The translations under genes were made by a program, and so were the position numbers. The notes beneath the pieces were generated by a model. That model saw only the letters and a list, made by a program, of their open reading frames with translations. It was not told where the DNA came from and made no database searches. Shown here piece by piece: positions 1 through 5,872 of a stretch of 9,943 nt of DNA. Source of the stretch: Kmv34 sp964524965. Lineage in GTDB: Bacteria > Aerophobota > Aerophobia > Aerophobales > B3-G15. The stretch is taken from assembly GCA_964524965.1 (NCBI GenBank), contig CAZGDY010000059.1:1-9943 (forward strand), in the 5' to 3' direction. Positions within the stretch are counted from its first letter, which is position 1, and every line of letters begins with the position of its first letter.

Positions 1-478
1 TAGTCGAAGAAACTTCTCCTTTAGCTTTGTACTCGTGGGCAACTGCAAGTGTTGCAGCGGGATCAGTGGGCGATCCAAGAGAGCCGATGAGTACACTTAA
101 GGGGATAAAAGTAGCAACCCAACTGACACCGACTTGGTGAATAAAAAAAGGTGTTATTGCCAGAAAGCCTATCGTAATTATTAAAAATGCAAATTCAGCC
201 TCACATATAGTTATGGAGAGGATTTTTTTTCCCAGTTTTTTCATGCGAGCATATTGGAGAGTGCTACCTACCGAAAAGGTAATGAAGGCAAGGGAGATAT
301 TGGTAATAAGACTGGTATGATTTACAAAGTCTTGAGGTATGAAATGAAATAATCCGGGATTTAAGATTATCCCGGCTATAATGTAGCCTGTTACTTTGGG
401 AAGTTTAATTTTGGTAGCTATTTCCCCCAAGATAAAACCAGTGAAAATAATGATACCAACAATTAAGATAGAGTACAC
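1..478 (-). CDS. Cation:proton antiporter (CPA family), N-terminal part, runs off left edge
   Basis: The reverse strand reads open from a GTG at 478 to base 1, giving 159 residues with no stop, so the C-terminal half lies outside the window. The product begins with a hydrophobic helix (residues 2-19). The family-typical segment KLPKVTGYIIAG (25-36) follows, then further hydrophobic helices around 56-74, 87-109 and 118-134, and SPTDPAATLAV near 136-146. This resembles the discontinuous-helix TDP region of Na+/H+ and Kef-type exchangers, which swap monovalent cations for protons across the inner membrane. The ion-binding acidic pair expected in a later helix is not in view, so cation specificity cannot be judged. 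GTG 478 is preferred because an in-frame TAA lies about 18 bases upstream and AAAAAAGGA sits about eight bases before the GTG. The gene is divergent from the 2TM gene at 985. Confidence 0.88.
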   Translation of the reverse strand, partial: MYSILIVGIIIFTGFILGEIATKIKLPKVTGYIIAGIILNPGLFHFIPQDFVNHTSLITNISLAFITFSVGSTLQYARMKKLGKKILSITICEAEFAFLIITIGFLAITPFFIHQVGVSWVATFIPLSVLIGSLGSPTDPAATLAVAHEYKAKGEVSST

Positions 479-486
479 AAAATTGG

Positions 487-568
487 TCCTTTTTTAGGAA
501 ACTTAGCAAAATCCATCTTTTGTGATAAGGATGGATGATGGGAGTTGTTAGAGGGAAATGAAACTCCC
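487..568 (-). promoter_or_regulatory. Hairpin-rich leader of the antiporter gene
   Basis: On the minus strand, between the proposed promoter and the GTG start, three inverted repeats follow each other. The first is GGGAGTT/AACTCCC (568-562 with 546-540, 15-base loop). The second is ATCCATC/GATGGAT (536-530 with 517-511, 12-base loop). The third is a small TCCT/AGGA stem (499-496 with 490-487) that would occlude the AGGA ribosome-binding core. The pairings are read directly from the sequence. A role in controlling the antiporter is inferred. No known riboswitch class was recognised by eye. Confidence 0.4.
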
Positions 569-612
569 TATTGCTATACTACTTTTTTCTTTTAGGAGGT
601 CTTAGCTTAGAG

Positions 613-641
613 TTTATATTTAACTTCTTTTTCAATTTTAA
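613..641 (-). promoter_or_regulatory. Candidate promoter for the antiporter gene
   Basis: On the minus strand TTAAAA (641-636; four of six against TTGACA) is followed after exactly 17 bases by TATAAA (618-613; five of six against TATAAT). This would place the transcript start near 606 and give a leader of roughly 130 bases containing the three hairpins. In AT-rich DNA such matches are common, so confidence is modest. Confidence 0.35.
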
Positions 642-910
642 AATGGTAAAAGTTATTTTAGCTTACCCAAAATGCCAGCTTTGTCAAAAATATTTAAGAT
701 GAGAATTTGATTTTAGCTAAAAATTTATATATATTAAAAGTAACAGGAGCTAATCAATCATCGATTTTTCAGTATAACCTTGAAGTATCCTTATTTATCA
801 CCAAATGACAAAAGAAAAACGGTAGATGGTCTGGGTGACAGAATATCAAAAGTAATTACAATAGTTAAAAACATTTGTTAGTCTTGAAATTATCAGAAAA
901 ACATAATAGC

Positions 911-980
911 AGTTTAGCGGTTACAGTAATAAGGGCTAAACTAAAGATATTACAAATTAAACATATTATAAAAGGAGGGG
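911..980 (+). repeat. Duplicated leader element, copy A (before the 2TM gene)
   Basis: Bases 913-980 match 2885-2954 at 58 of 68 aligned positions with one two-base gap, ending in the Shine-Dalgarno GGAGGGG. The copy contains AGTTTAGC (911-918) and GCTAAACT (935-942), a perfect eight-base stem with a 16-base loop. Inside the loop GTTA and TAAT can pair further, one of the pairs being G-T. A possible -10 box CATAAT lies at 902-907, just upstream, but no good -35 is placed at 17 bases. If transcribed, the hairpin would sit near the 5' end of the message, with ACATATTATAA linking it to the ribosome-binding site. Function is unknown. Confidence 0.75.
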
Positions 981-984
981 GTAC

Positions 985-1254
985 ATGGAAGATGAAAAAT
1001 TGCTAAAAATAGCCAAAGAAAGGGTTGAGTTTAAACGCCATTTAGTGGTATACATAGTGGTCATTGGGTTTTTGGGACTGATAAACCTTATCACCTCCAG
1101 ACAATTTCCTTGGTTTTTGTTTCCGGCTGGAGGATGGGGTATCGGACTCATATTTCATTTTCTTTCTGTCTATGGTCCTCTTAGCGAAAGTATGAGTATA
1201 GAAAAGGAATATCAAAAGCTAAAGAAAAAAAAAGAGAATCAACGTACCTCATAA
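985..1254 (+). CDS. Small 2TM-domain membrane protein
   Basis: An 89-residue protein begins at ATG 985, five bases after a strong GGAGGGG. Its charged N-terminus (ARG/LYS-rich, residues 7-18, ending RVEFKRHL) leads into a first membrane helix (about 20-37) ending in INLITS. A second helix follows at about 45-64, with the signature WFLFPAGGWGIGLIFHF. This is the layout of the bacterial 2TM domain family, small inner-membrane proteins of unknown function whose domain is also found attached to regulators. The tail (70-89) is highly basic and likely cytoplasmic. The length suits a standalone family member. It is preceded by copy A of the duplicated leader, shared with the aminotransferase gene. 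The next gene lies 222 bases downstream on the same strand, too far for tight coupling. The family call is confident; no biochemical role can be given. Confidence 0.88.
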   Translation: MEDEKLLKIAKERVEFKRHLVVYIVVIGFLGLINLITSRQFPWFLFPAGGWGIGLIFHFLSVYGPLSESMSIEKEYQKLKKKKENQRTS

Positions 1255-1340
1255 CACCCATTTCTTACTAAAGGAAGGTATGTTCGCCTCGTGTAATCTA
1301 TCCCTCTATTTTTACCACTTTTTGCTATTGTCTGATTATT

Positions 1341-1401
1341 GGGTGGGATACTCTTTTCGGAGTGAATACTTAGTAGTATGATATGGGTTTAATTCCCATC
1401 C
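1341..1401 (+). promoter_or_regulatory. Possible structured RNA leader with competing stems
   Basis: In the 222-base spacer, GGGTGGG (1341-1347) can pair with CCCATCC (1395-1401), with one G-T pair. This helix would enclose two hairpins: ACTC/GAGT (1350-1353 with 1360-1363) and ATACT/AGTAT (1366-1370 with 1375-1379). The same CCCAT (1395-1399) is instead perfectly complementary to ATGGG (1383-1387) across a seven-base loop, so the outer and the local stems exclude each other. The block ends about 60 bases before the ribosome-binding site of the gene at 1477. Mutually exclusive helices are typical of RNA switches, but stems this short also arise by chance. No known class was recognised. Confidence 0.3.
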
Positions 1402-1463
1402 TCTGGTTCTTCTTAATCTTAGCTATGGAACGGGAGAAGGGCTTTGTGGAATAAAGGACAAAA

Positions 1464-1470
1464 AGGAGGT
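1464..1470 (+). promoter_or_regulatory. Ribosome-binding site fixing the start at 1477
   Basis: AGGAGGT, a full match to the anti-Shine-Dalgarno core, lies six bases before ATG 1477. The frame is also open from a TTG at 1444, but that start would place this site inside the coding region, so 1477 is preferred. Confidence 0.85.
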
Positions 1471-1476
1471 AAGAAT

Positions 1477-2331
1477 ATGACTAATAAAAAAAATGTTTCC
1501 CCTAAAAGTGTTCCTGAAAGCTTTGTGGAAATGGTGGGCCAACTTGGTAGTGCTTTGGGTGAAATATTCAGGGATCCTAAGGTAAAGGAGAAAGCTCAGG
1601 AATTTGCTAAGAGCGTTACAGAGACAGCACAAGCCTTTGCCGACCAATTTAAGGATGAAAAAGTACAAAATAAATTTAAGCAGGCCGGACAGGCAGCCCA
1701 GGAGTTTGGTGAAAAAGTATCCAATTATTTTGAAACTGAGAAGGAACATCCCTTTCAAGAAAAGGACAAAAATGTCTCTAAAAAAGGTTTTAATCATATC
1801 ATAAATGAAGTTACTTGCTGGGGAGAAAAAATTAAAATTAAAAAAGATAATTACTTCACCCGTACCCGAAGTCAAAGATTAGTTTCCTATACTAGTGCTA
1901 TTGCCTGGAATTTCATAATTTTGATCTTTGTTAACTTCTTTCATCAGTACATCGCCTACTATCACTACGAGGTAATGGAAGGCGTTGGCCAGTGGATAAG
2001 AGAACCTCTCCTTACTGATGGATTTGGTGTTGTCTTGCCGATTTTGAGCGTGACCTTAATTTTATATATACTGGGTAACGGAATTAAAATTATATTTGAT
2101 AAATACTTTTTACATCAAGCCCTCTTTATTATTCTTTCTATATTTGCTCTTGCTACTATTTTCAATTTCCTTACTGTATTTCCCTTTGATTTTACCGTAG
2201 TACCTTTCCCCTATGCCCCGCAGGTTTTAAGTGTAATATTGACTATAATTTTTATTGCAGTGATCATTGGACTGGTAGTGGGAATTGTAGTGTCTATTGT
2301 ACGGGTAATAATTGCAACCATAAAAGGCTGA
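1477..2331 (+). CDS. Unknown membrane protein with amphipathic repeat N-terminus and four TM segments
   Basis: The product is 284 residues and was not assigned to a family. Residues 13-90 are rich in Lys, Glu, Gln, Ala and regularly spaced Phe, as in long amphipathic helices. An internal repeat of about 27 residues is visible: FRDPKVKEK at 31-39 against FKDEKVQNK at 58-66. A charged linker (91-135) follows. Hydrophobic segments then lie at about 138-160, 183-207, 211-235 and 249-279, interrupted by the proline/phenylalanine-rich stretch FPFDFTVVPFPYAP (235-248). No signal peptide, catalytic motif or metal-binding cluster is seen. The likely topology is a cytoplasmic, possibly membrane-surface-lying helical domain attached to a four-helix inner-membrane anchor. 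The helical part could act in membrane-curvature or stress sensing, or as a coiled-coil partner-binding arm, but these are guesses. It follows the 2TM gene on the same strand. Confidence 0.8.
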   Translation: MTNKKNVSPKSVPESFVEMVGQLGSALGEIFRDPKVKEKAQEFAKSVTETAQAFADQFKDEKVQNKFKQAGQAAQEFGEKVSNYFETEKEHPFQEKDKNVSKKGFNHIINEVTCWGEKIKIKKDNYFTRTRSQRLVSYTSAIAWNFIILIFVNFFHQYIAYYHYEVMEGVGQWIREPLLTDGFGVVLPILSVTLILYILGNGIKIIFDKYFLHQALFIILSIFALATIFNFLTVFPFDFTVVPFPYAPQVLSVILTIIFIAVIIGLVVGIVVSIVRVIIATIKG

Positions 2332-2884
2332 AGGAAATAATTTTTCTCTGCCAGGGATTTTTCTTTTAATCATACTAAGATTTTATTTTTGGGTTCTTAA
2401 CCTCTTGCTAAAACCTGTTACTATTCCAGAACTCATACCTAATTTTCTTTAGATAAATTAAGCGTATTGGACAAAAAATTGTGATCCTTGCTTACTCCTC
2501 AATTTCATCCTTATCGCTGTTACGAATTTCAAAGATTACTTTACTTAAATGTTGTCATTTCAGAAGGAAAAGGAATTAGCAGAGATTGATGAGGATATTG
2601 TAAACATCTTTTGGCTCTGATTTATCCTTGGATATATCTATTGTTTCTTTGCTATCTCTAATAGCTAAGAAAGATGCAGTTACTCCTTTTTTCCTCCGAA
2701 GCTCAAGGAACTTATAAAGGTGCATCCAGTAGCATTTAGATAATTTTCTGCCAAATAAAGCCTTTGGCAAATTCTTTTTTTTCTGGTAGAATTTAGTTTG
2801 TCTTAAAATCCTGTCGAATTTATCAATAGCGCTGGTGAAGAAAACTTTTGTCCCAAAACTTTTTTAAAGGCTATACCAGAGGGA
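2332..2884. other. Gene-poor spacer before the aminotransferase gene
   Basis: No convincing gene or strong terminator hairpin is seen after the stop at 2331. On the minus strand one frame is open from about 2860 to a TAA at 2576, roughly 95 codons. The encoded sequence is basic and aromatic (for example SKCYWMHLYKFLELRRKKG), but it has only a TTG start at 2770 with no good ribosome-binding site, and it runs against the aminotransferase promoter. It may be a gene remnant or chance. The right end carries the candidate promoter at 2848-2877. Confidence 0.45.
2848..2877 (+). promoter_or_regulatory. Candidate promoter for the aminotransferase gene
   Basis: TTGTCC (2848-2853) and TATACC (2872-2877), each four of six against consensus, are separated by 18 bases. 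Transcription would begin near 2884, at the first base of the duplicated leader hairpin. AAAACTTTTGT just upstream resembles AAAACATTTGT before copy A, hinting that the promoter region was duplicated with the leader. Confidence 0.35.
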
Positions 2885-2954
2885 TTTAGCGGTTAGAATA
2901 ACAAGTGTTAAACTAAAAAGATACTACTAACTAAACATATCATAAGAGGAGGGG
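2885..2954 (+). repeat. Duplicated leader element, copy B (before the aminotransferase gene)
   Basis: This is the second copy of the 70-base leader at 913-980. The stem is TTTAGC (2885-2890) with GTTAAA (2907-2912), again with a 16-base loop. The C-to-T change relative to copy A turns a G-C pair into G-T, so pairing survives. Within the loop GTTA (2892-2895) pairs perfectly with TAAC (2899-2902), where copy A has TAAT. Downstream, ACATATCATAAGAGGAGGGG matches copy A in 18 of 20 positions and supplies the ribosome-binding site five bases before ATG 2960. Confidence 0.75.
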
Positions 2955-2959
2955 AAAAG

Positions 2960-4147
2960 ATGAAAGTTGATCCAATTTATAAGCGTAGTTTACCGATACA
3001 TTTACATGGACCTGGACCGAGTGATGTGCCGGAAGAAGTTTTAAGAGCGATGTCCGCGAGGACTTTAGGCCATCTCGATTCAGAGTTCATCAAAATAATG
3101 GATGAGACCCAAAATATGTTAAGAATGCTTTGTCAAACTAAAAATCGGATGAGTATTCCCGTTTCTGGTACGGGAAGCTCCGGCATGGAAACTTTAGTGG
3201 CTAATCTTATTGAACCTCAGGATAAAGTAATTGTTGTCAAAAACGGAGTTTTTGGGGGAAGAATTGCCGATACAGTATCTCGATTTGGGGGAGAAGTTAT
3301 ACCTGTTGATATAGAATGGGGAACTGTAGTTACACCCGAAAAAGTGAAGGAACTTTTCCTTAAAACAAGTTGTCAGGCGCTTTTCTTGGTGCATGCAGAA
3401 ACATCCACTGGTGCACATCAACAGGATATGAAAGAAATTGGCAAGATTGTTCATCAAAATGGTGCCTTATTTTTAGTTGATGCGGTAACATCTTTAGGGG
3501 GAACAGAAGTGAATATAGAGGATTGGGGAATTGATGCTGCTTACAGCGGAACTCAAAAATGTCTTAGTGTGCCCCCGGGACTTTCCCCCGTTACTTTAAA
3601 TGAAAGGGCCATGAAAAAGCTTCGAGGCAGAAAGGTAAGAAGTTGGTACTTTGATTTAGGAATGATAGAGGCTTATTGGAATGAAGGACAAAAAAGAAAA
3701 TATCATCATACTGCCCCCGTAAATATGATTTATGCTTTGCACGAGGGATTAAGATTAGTTTTAGAAGAAGGACTTGATAAAAGATTTCAGCGCCACCGGA
3801 AAAATGCTATAGCTTTGCAAATTGGGCTTGAGGCACTAGGTTTTACTTATTTAGTCAAGGAACAAAGCCAGAGGCTTCCTATGCTCCATGCCGTCTATCT
3901 TCCCGAGGGTTTAGAGGAAGGTAAACTTCGGGGAGAGATAAGATCAAATTACAACATTGAGATTGGCGGAGGTCTGGGAAAATTCAGTGGAAAAGCCTGG
4001 AGAATCGGACTGATGGGTCACTCTTCAAGAGAAGATAAAGTATATAAACTGCTTAATTCTATTGGAGAAGTATTTAAGAAATATGGAGTTGTAGCTGAGG
4101 CAACAGTAGGTTCTGATGCTGCGAGAGTTGTTTATAATGATGCCTGA
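2960..4147 (+). CDS. Class V PLP aminotransferase, alanine/serine-glyoxylate type
   Basis: The 395-residue length is normal for the AGXT-like subgroup of class V (fold type I) aminotransferases. These cytoplasmic, PLP-dependent enzymes move an amino group from alanine or serine to glyoxylate or pyruvate. The N-terminus has the substrate-loop signature HGPGPSDVPEEV (16-27). SGTGSSGMET (69-78) forms the phosphate-binding turn. DAVTSLGG (174-181) carries the Asp that contacts the pyridine nitrogen. SGTQKCLSVPPGLSP (196-210) contains the Schiff-base lysine K200, and WRIGLMGHSS (347-356) contains the carboxylate-binding Arg348. All catalytic positions appear intact. ATG 2960 follows GGAGGGG at five bases. 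The gene converges with the GlcD-like oxidase, whose product would be a 2-oxoacid such as glyoxylate, supporting but not proving a glyoxylate-to-glycine role. The exact donor and acceptor are not determined by sequence. Confidence 0.93.
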   Translation: MKVDPIYKRSLPIHLHGPGPSDVPEEVLRAMSARTLGHLDSEFIKIMDETQNMLRMLCQTKNRMSIPVSGTGSSGMETLVANLIEPQDKVIVVKNGVFGGRIADTVSRFGGEVIPVDIEWGTVVTPEKVKELFLKTSCQALFLVHAETSTGAHQQDMKEIGKIVHQNGALFLVDAVTSLGGTEVNIEDWGIDAAYSGTQKCLSVPPGLSPVTLNERAMKKLRGRKVRSWYFDLGMIEAYWNEGQKRKYHHTAPVNMIYALHEGLRLVLEEGLDKRFQRHRKNAIALQIGLEALGFTYLVKEQSQRLPMLHAVYLPEGLEEGKLRGEIRSNYNIEIGGGLGKFSGKAWRIGLMGHSSREDKVYKLLNSIGEVFKKYGVVAEATVGSDAARVVYNDA

Positions 4148-4199
4148 GAAATCTGAAACAGTATTTTATCAGTAGTATCCGGTTTTATCTTTACTCAGG
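4143..4199. other. Inverted repeat spanning two convergent stop codons
   Basis: CCTGAG (4143-4148) and CTCAGG (4194-4199) are perfect inverted copies and overlap the stop codons of both convergent genes. A smaller CTGA/TCAG lies inside. There is no T-tract of the usual terminator form, and the loop is long, so a bidirectional terminator role is weakly supported. Confidence 0.2.
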
Positions 4200-5591
4200 G
4201 AAAATCTTGCCGGGATTGAGAATATTATTGGGATCAAAAAGCTGTTTAATATCCCGAAAAAGCTTTAGTACTTTGGAACCGACTGCTTTTTTGAGATATC
4301 TTTTCCGAGTGGCACCAACTCCGTGTTCGGCGGTTATTTGTCCTTTTAGAGCAAGAGCAATATCAAAAATTTCCCCACTGATTTTAAGAATAGTTTTTTC
4401 CCATTTATCCTGGGGACGGTTTTCTTTGAGGATATTAACATGAACATTTCCATCGCCGGAGTGGCCAAAACAGATGATTGGATATTCGTATTTTTCCTGG
4501 AGTTTTTTCATCTCCCGTAAGAAATCATTTATCCGGGCCCGGGGAACAACAATATCTTCCATGCGGTTGATGGGACTTCTATCTGAGAGTGCTTCAACCA
4601 TGATGCGTCTTGCTTCCCAGAGTCTATCCTGAGTGGGACGGTCCCCGGCAACTAAAACATCGATCGCATTATGTTCTAAACAAATCTCACCCACAGTTTC
4701 ACAGAGAGCTTCCACATCCTCTTTCCTATTTCCATCCAATTTTATAAGGAGAAAAGCAGCAGCCTCAAGCATAGGGAGTTTTTTCTTAAGATATTTTTCA
4801 CAGGTGAGGAGGGAATCTTGCTCCATAAATTCAATGGTGGAGGGAAGTATCTGTCGTTCAATAATGGCGGAAACCGTATCTGCTGCAGCTTGGAATTCAT
4901 TAAAAGCAACTAACAAGTCTATGTCTACTTTGGGAAGAGGGATAAGACGAAGAATTGCCTTAGTTACAACAGCTAGAGTACCTTCAGAGCCAATAAGAAG
5001 ATTAATTAAATCATAGCCGGTGACATTTTTGACAAGTTTCCCCCCCAATTGGATTATCTCACCAGAAGGTAAAACAGCCTCCAGTCCGCAAACATAATCT
5101 TTAGTTACCCCGTATTTTATAGCTCGTGGTCCACCGGCATTTTCTGCTATATTCCCGCCAATAGTGCAGGAATCAAGACTGGCCGGATCCGGCGGATAAA
5201 AAAGACCTTTTTCTTCCACAGATTCATGGAGCTTGCCAGTTATGACACCTGGTTCAACAGTTACCATAAGGTTTTTCTCGTCAATTTCCAGAATTTGGTC
5301 CATTTTTTCCAGGGAGAGAACTATTCCTTTCCAAACAGGAACTGCTCCACCAGAAAGACCATAACCAGCGCCACGCGGAGTTATGGGGATTTTTCGCTCA
5401 TTGGCAAATTTCATAAGTTTTGAGATCTGTTCCACCGTTGTTGCTCTAACAACTACCTCTGGTTGAGCTTTTAAACCAGAGGTTTCATCGTGGGTATACA
5501 TTTCCAGAAGATCAGAATCAACTAAGACTCTATCTTTGCCAAATAAATCGGTCAGAAATTTTAAGGTTTCATGATTAACTTTTTGATACAT
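4191..5591 (-). CDS. glcD: GlcD-like FAD-binding 2-hydroxyacid oxidase/dehydrogenase
   Basis: This is a full-length 466-residue member of the GlcD/D-lactate dehydrogenase group of the vanillyl-alcohol-oxidase flavoprotein superfamily. The FAD-binding domain (about 44-215) shows PRGAGYGLSGG (72-82), FYPPDPAS (131-138) and TIGGNIAENAGG (143-154), then KNVTGYDLINLLIGSEGTL (188-206). The C-terminal cap domain (about 220-465) has GHSGDGNVHVN (376-386) and ITAEHGVGATR (419-429), carrying the His and Glu residues that hold the active-site metal in this family, and ends FDPNNILNPGKIF. Such enzymes oxidise glycolate, D-lactate or related 2-hydroxyacids to the 2-oxoacid, passing electrons from FAD to a partner. 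No GlcE, iron-sulfur GlcF or EtfAB is present here, so the acceptor is unknown. ATG 5591 follows AAGGAG. The symbol is by homology only; glycolate specificity is not proven. Confidence 0.92.
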   Translation of the reverse strand: MYQKVNHETLKFLTDLFGKDRVLVDSDLLEMYTHDETSGLKAQPEVVVRATTVEQISKLMKFANERKIPITPRGAGYGLSGGAVPVWKGIVLSLEKMDQILEIDEKNLMVTVEPGVITGKLHESVEEKGLFYPPDPASLDSCTIGGNIAENAGGPRAIKYGVTKDYVCGLEAVLPSGEIIQLGGKLVKNVTGYDLINLLIGSEGTLAVVTKAILRLIPLPKVDIDLLVAFNEFQAAADTVSAIIERQILPSTIEFMEQDSLLTCEKYLKKKLPMLEAAAFLLIKLDGNRKEDVEALCETVGEICLEHNAIDVLVAGDRPTQDRLWEARRIMVEALSDRSPINRMEDIVVPRARINDFLREMKKLQEKYEYPIICFGHSGDGNVHVNILKENRPQDKWEKTILKISGEIFDIALALKGQITAEHGVGATRKRYLKKAVGSKVLKLFRDIKQLFDPNNILNPGKIFPE

Positions 5592-5679
5592 TTCTAAATT
5601 TCTCCTTATTTTAAATGAATTAAACTCACTCTTTCAATATAATAATAGTAATATTAATTTTTTGAAAAGCTTAGTATAA

Positions 5680-5706
5680 TTTATAGTATTTCAAGAATTA
5701 GGTCAA
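5680..5706 (-). promoter_or_regulatory. Candidate promoter for the GlcD-like gene
   Basis: On the minus strand TTGACC (5706-5701; five of six) is followed by TATAAA (5685-5680; five of six) with a short 15-base spacer. The overlapping TAAATT would give 17. The transcript leader would be about 80 bases. The site lies in the AT-rich 5592-5777 stretch, where nothing else is recognised. Confidence 0.35.
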
Positions 5707-5777
5707 TTTTTTAAGTATAGTGGGGGATAAAAACAAAAAAGTTTAAATTCTTCTTGTTTAATATTATTTGAAGATAA

Positions 5778-5787
5778 NNNNNNNNNN
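5778..5787. other. Assembly gap (ten Ns)
   Basis: Exactly ten Ns join two contigs. Real length and content between them are unknown. The flanks are AT-rich, and on the right a G-rich tract (5836-5866, including seven consecutive Gs at 5860-5866) may have hindered sequencing. Confidence 0.97.
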
Positions 5788-5872
5788 TCTTAATTCTTGA
5801 TTATTTATCTGTTTTTCAGCTTTTTTATACAAAAAGGGGAGGGTTTTAGGTGTTTTTTAGGGGGGGTAGTTT

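Larger units (their letters stand above)
479..984. other. Gene-free divergent spacer between antiporter and 2TM gene
   Basis: No coding region of convincing length is seen on either strand. The left third holds the antiporter promoter and hairpin leader. A 12-base perfect palindrome TTTTAGCTAAAA lies at 711-722, and TTTTAGCT recurs at 656-663. An AGGAGGT at 594-600 on the plus strand is not followed by a start codon at usable distance. The right end (about 902-984) holds the CATAAT box and the first copy of the duplicated leader. The remainder is AT-rich with nothing recognised. Confidence 0.6.

Noticed and set aside
594..600. AGGAGGT on the plus strand, a perfect Shine-Dalgarno core
   Set aside because: No start codon follows at usable distance and no open frame continues; it is the complement of part of the antiporter leader.
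1383..1406. T-arm-like hairpin ATGGG-TTTAATT-CCCAT followed by seven bases, preceded by two hairpins, suggesting a tRNA
   Set aside because: The following CCTCTGG has no complementary acceptor strand upstream, the D and anticodon arms are the wrong size, and no CCA-end context fits.
1423..1875. 150-codon minus-strand reading frame opposite the unknown membrane protein
   Set aside because: It overlaps the well-supported gene at 1477, lacks a good ribosome-binding site and is Phe-rich, as expected from the complement of Lys/Glu codons.
4633..5016. 127-codon plus-strand reading frame within the GlcD-like gene
   Set aside because: It is antisense to an intact, motif-complete oxidase and has no ribosome-binding site or recognisable family; a shadow frame.
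5836..5866. G-rich tract as a G-quadruplex regulator
   Set aside because: G-runs are uneven with one long T-rich loop, and the tract lies downstream of the DUF3160 stop beside an assembly gap, where sequence errors are likely.
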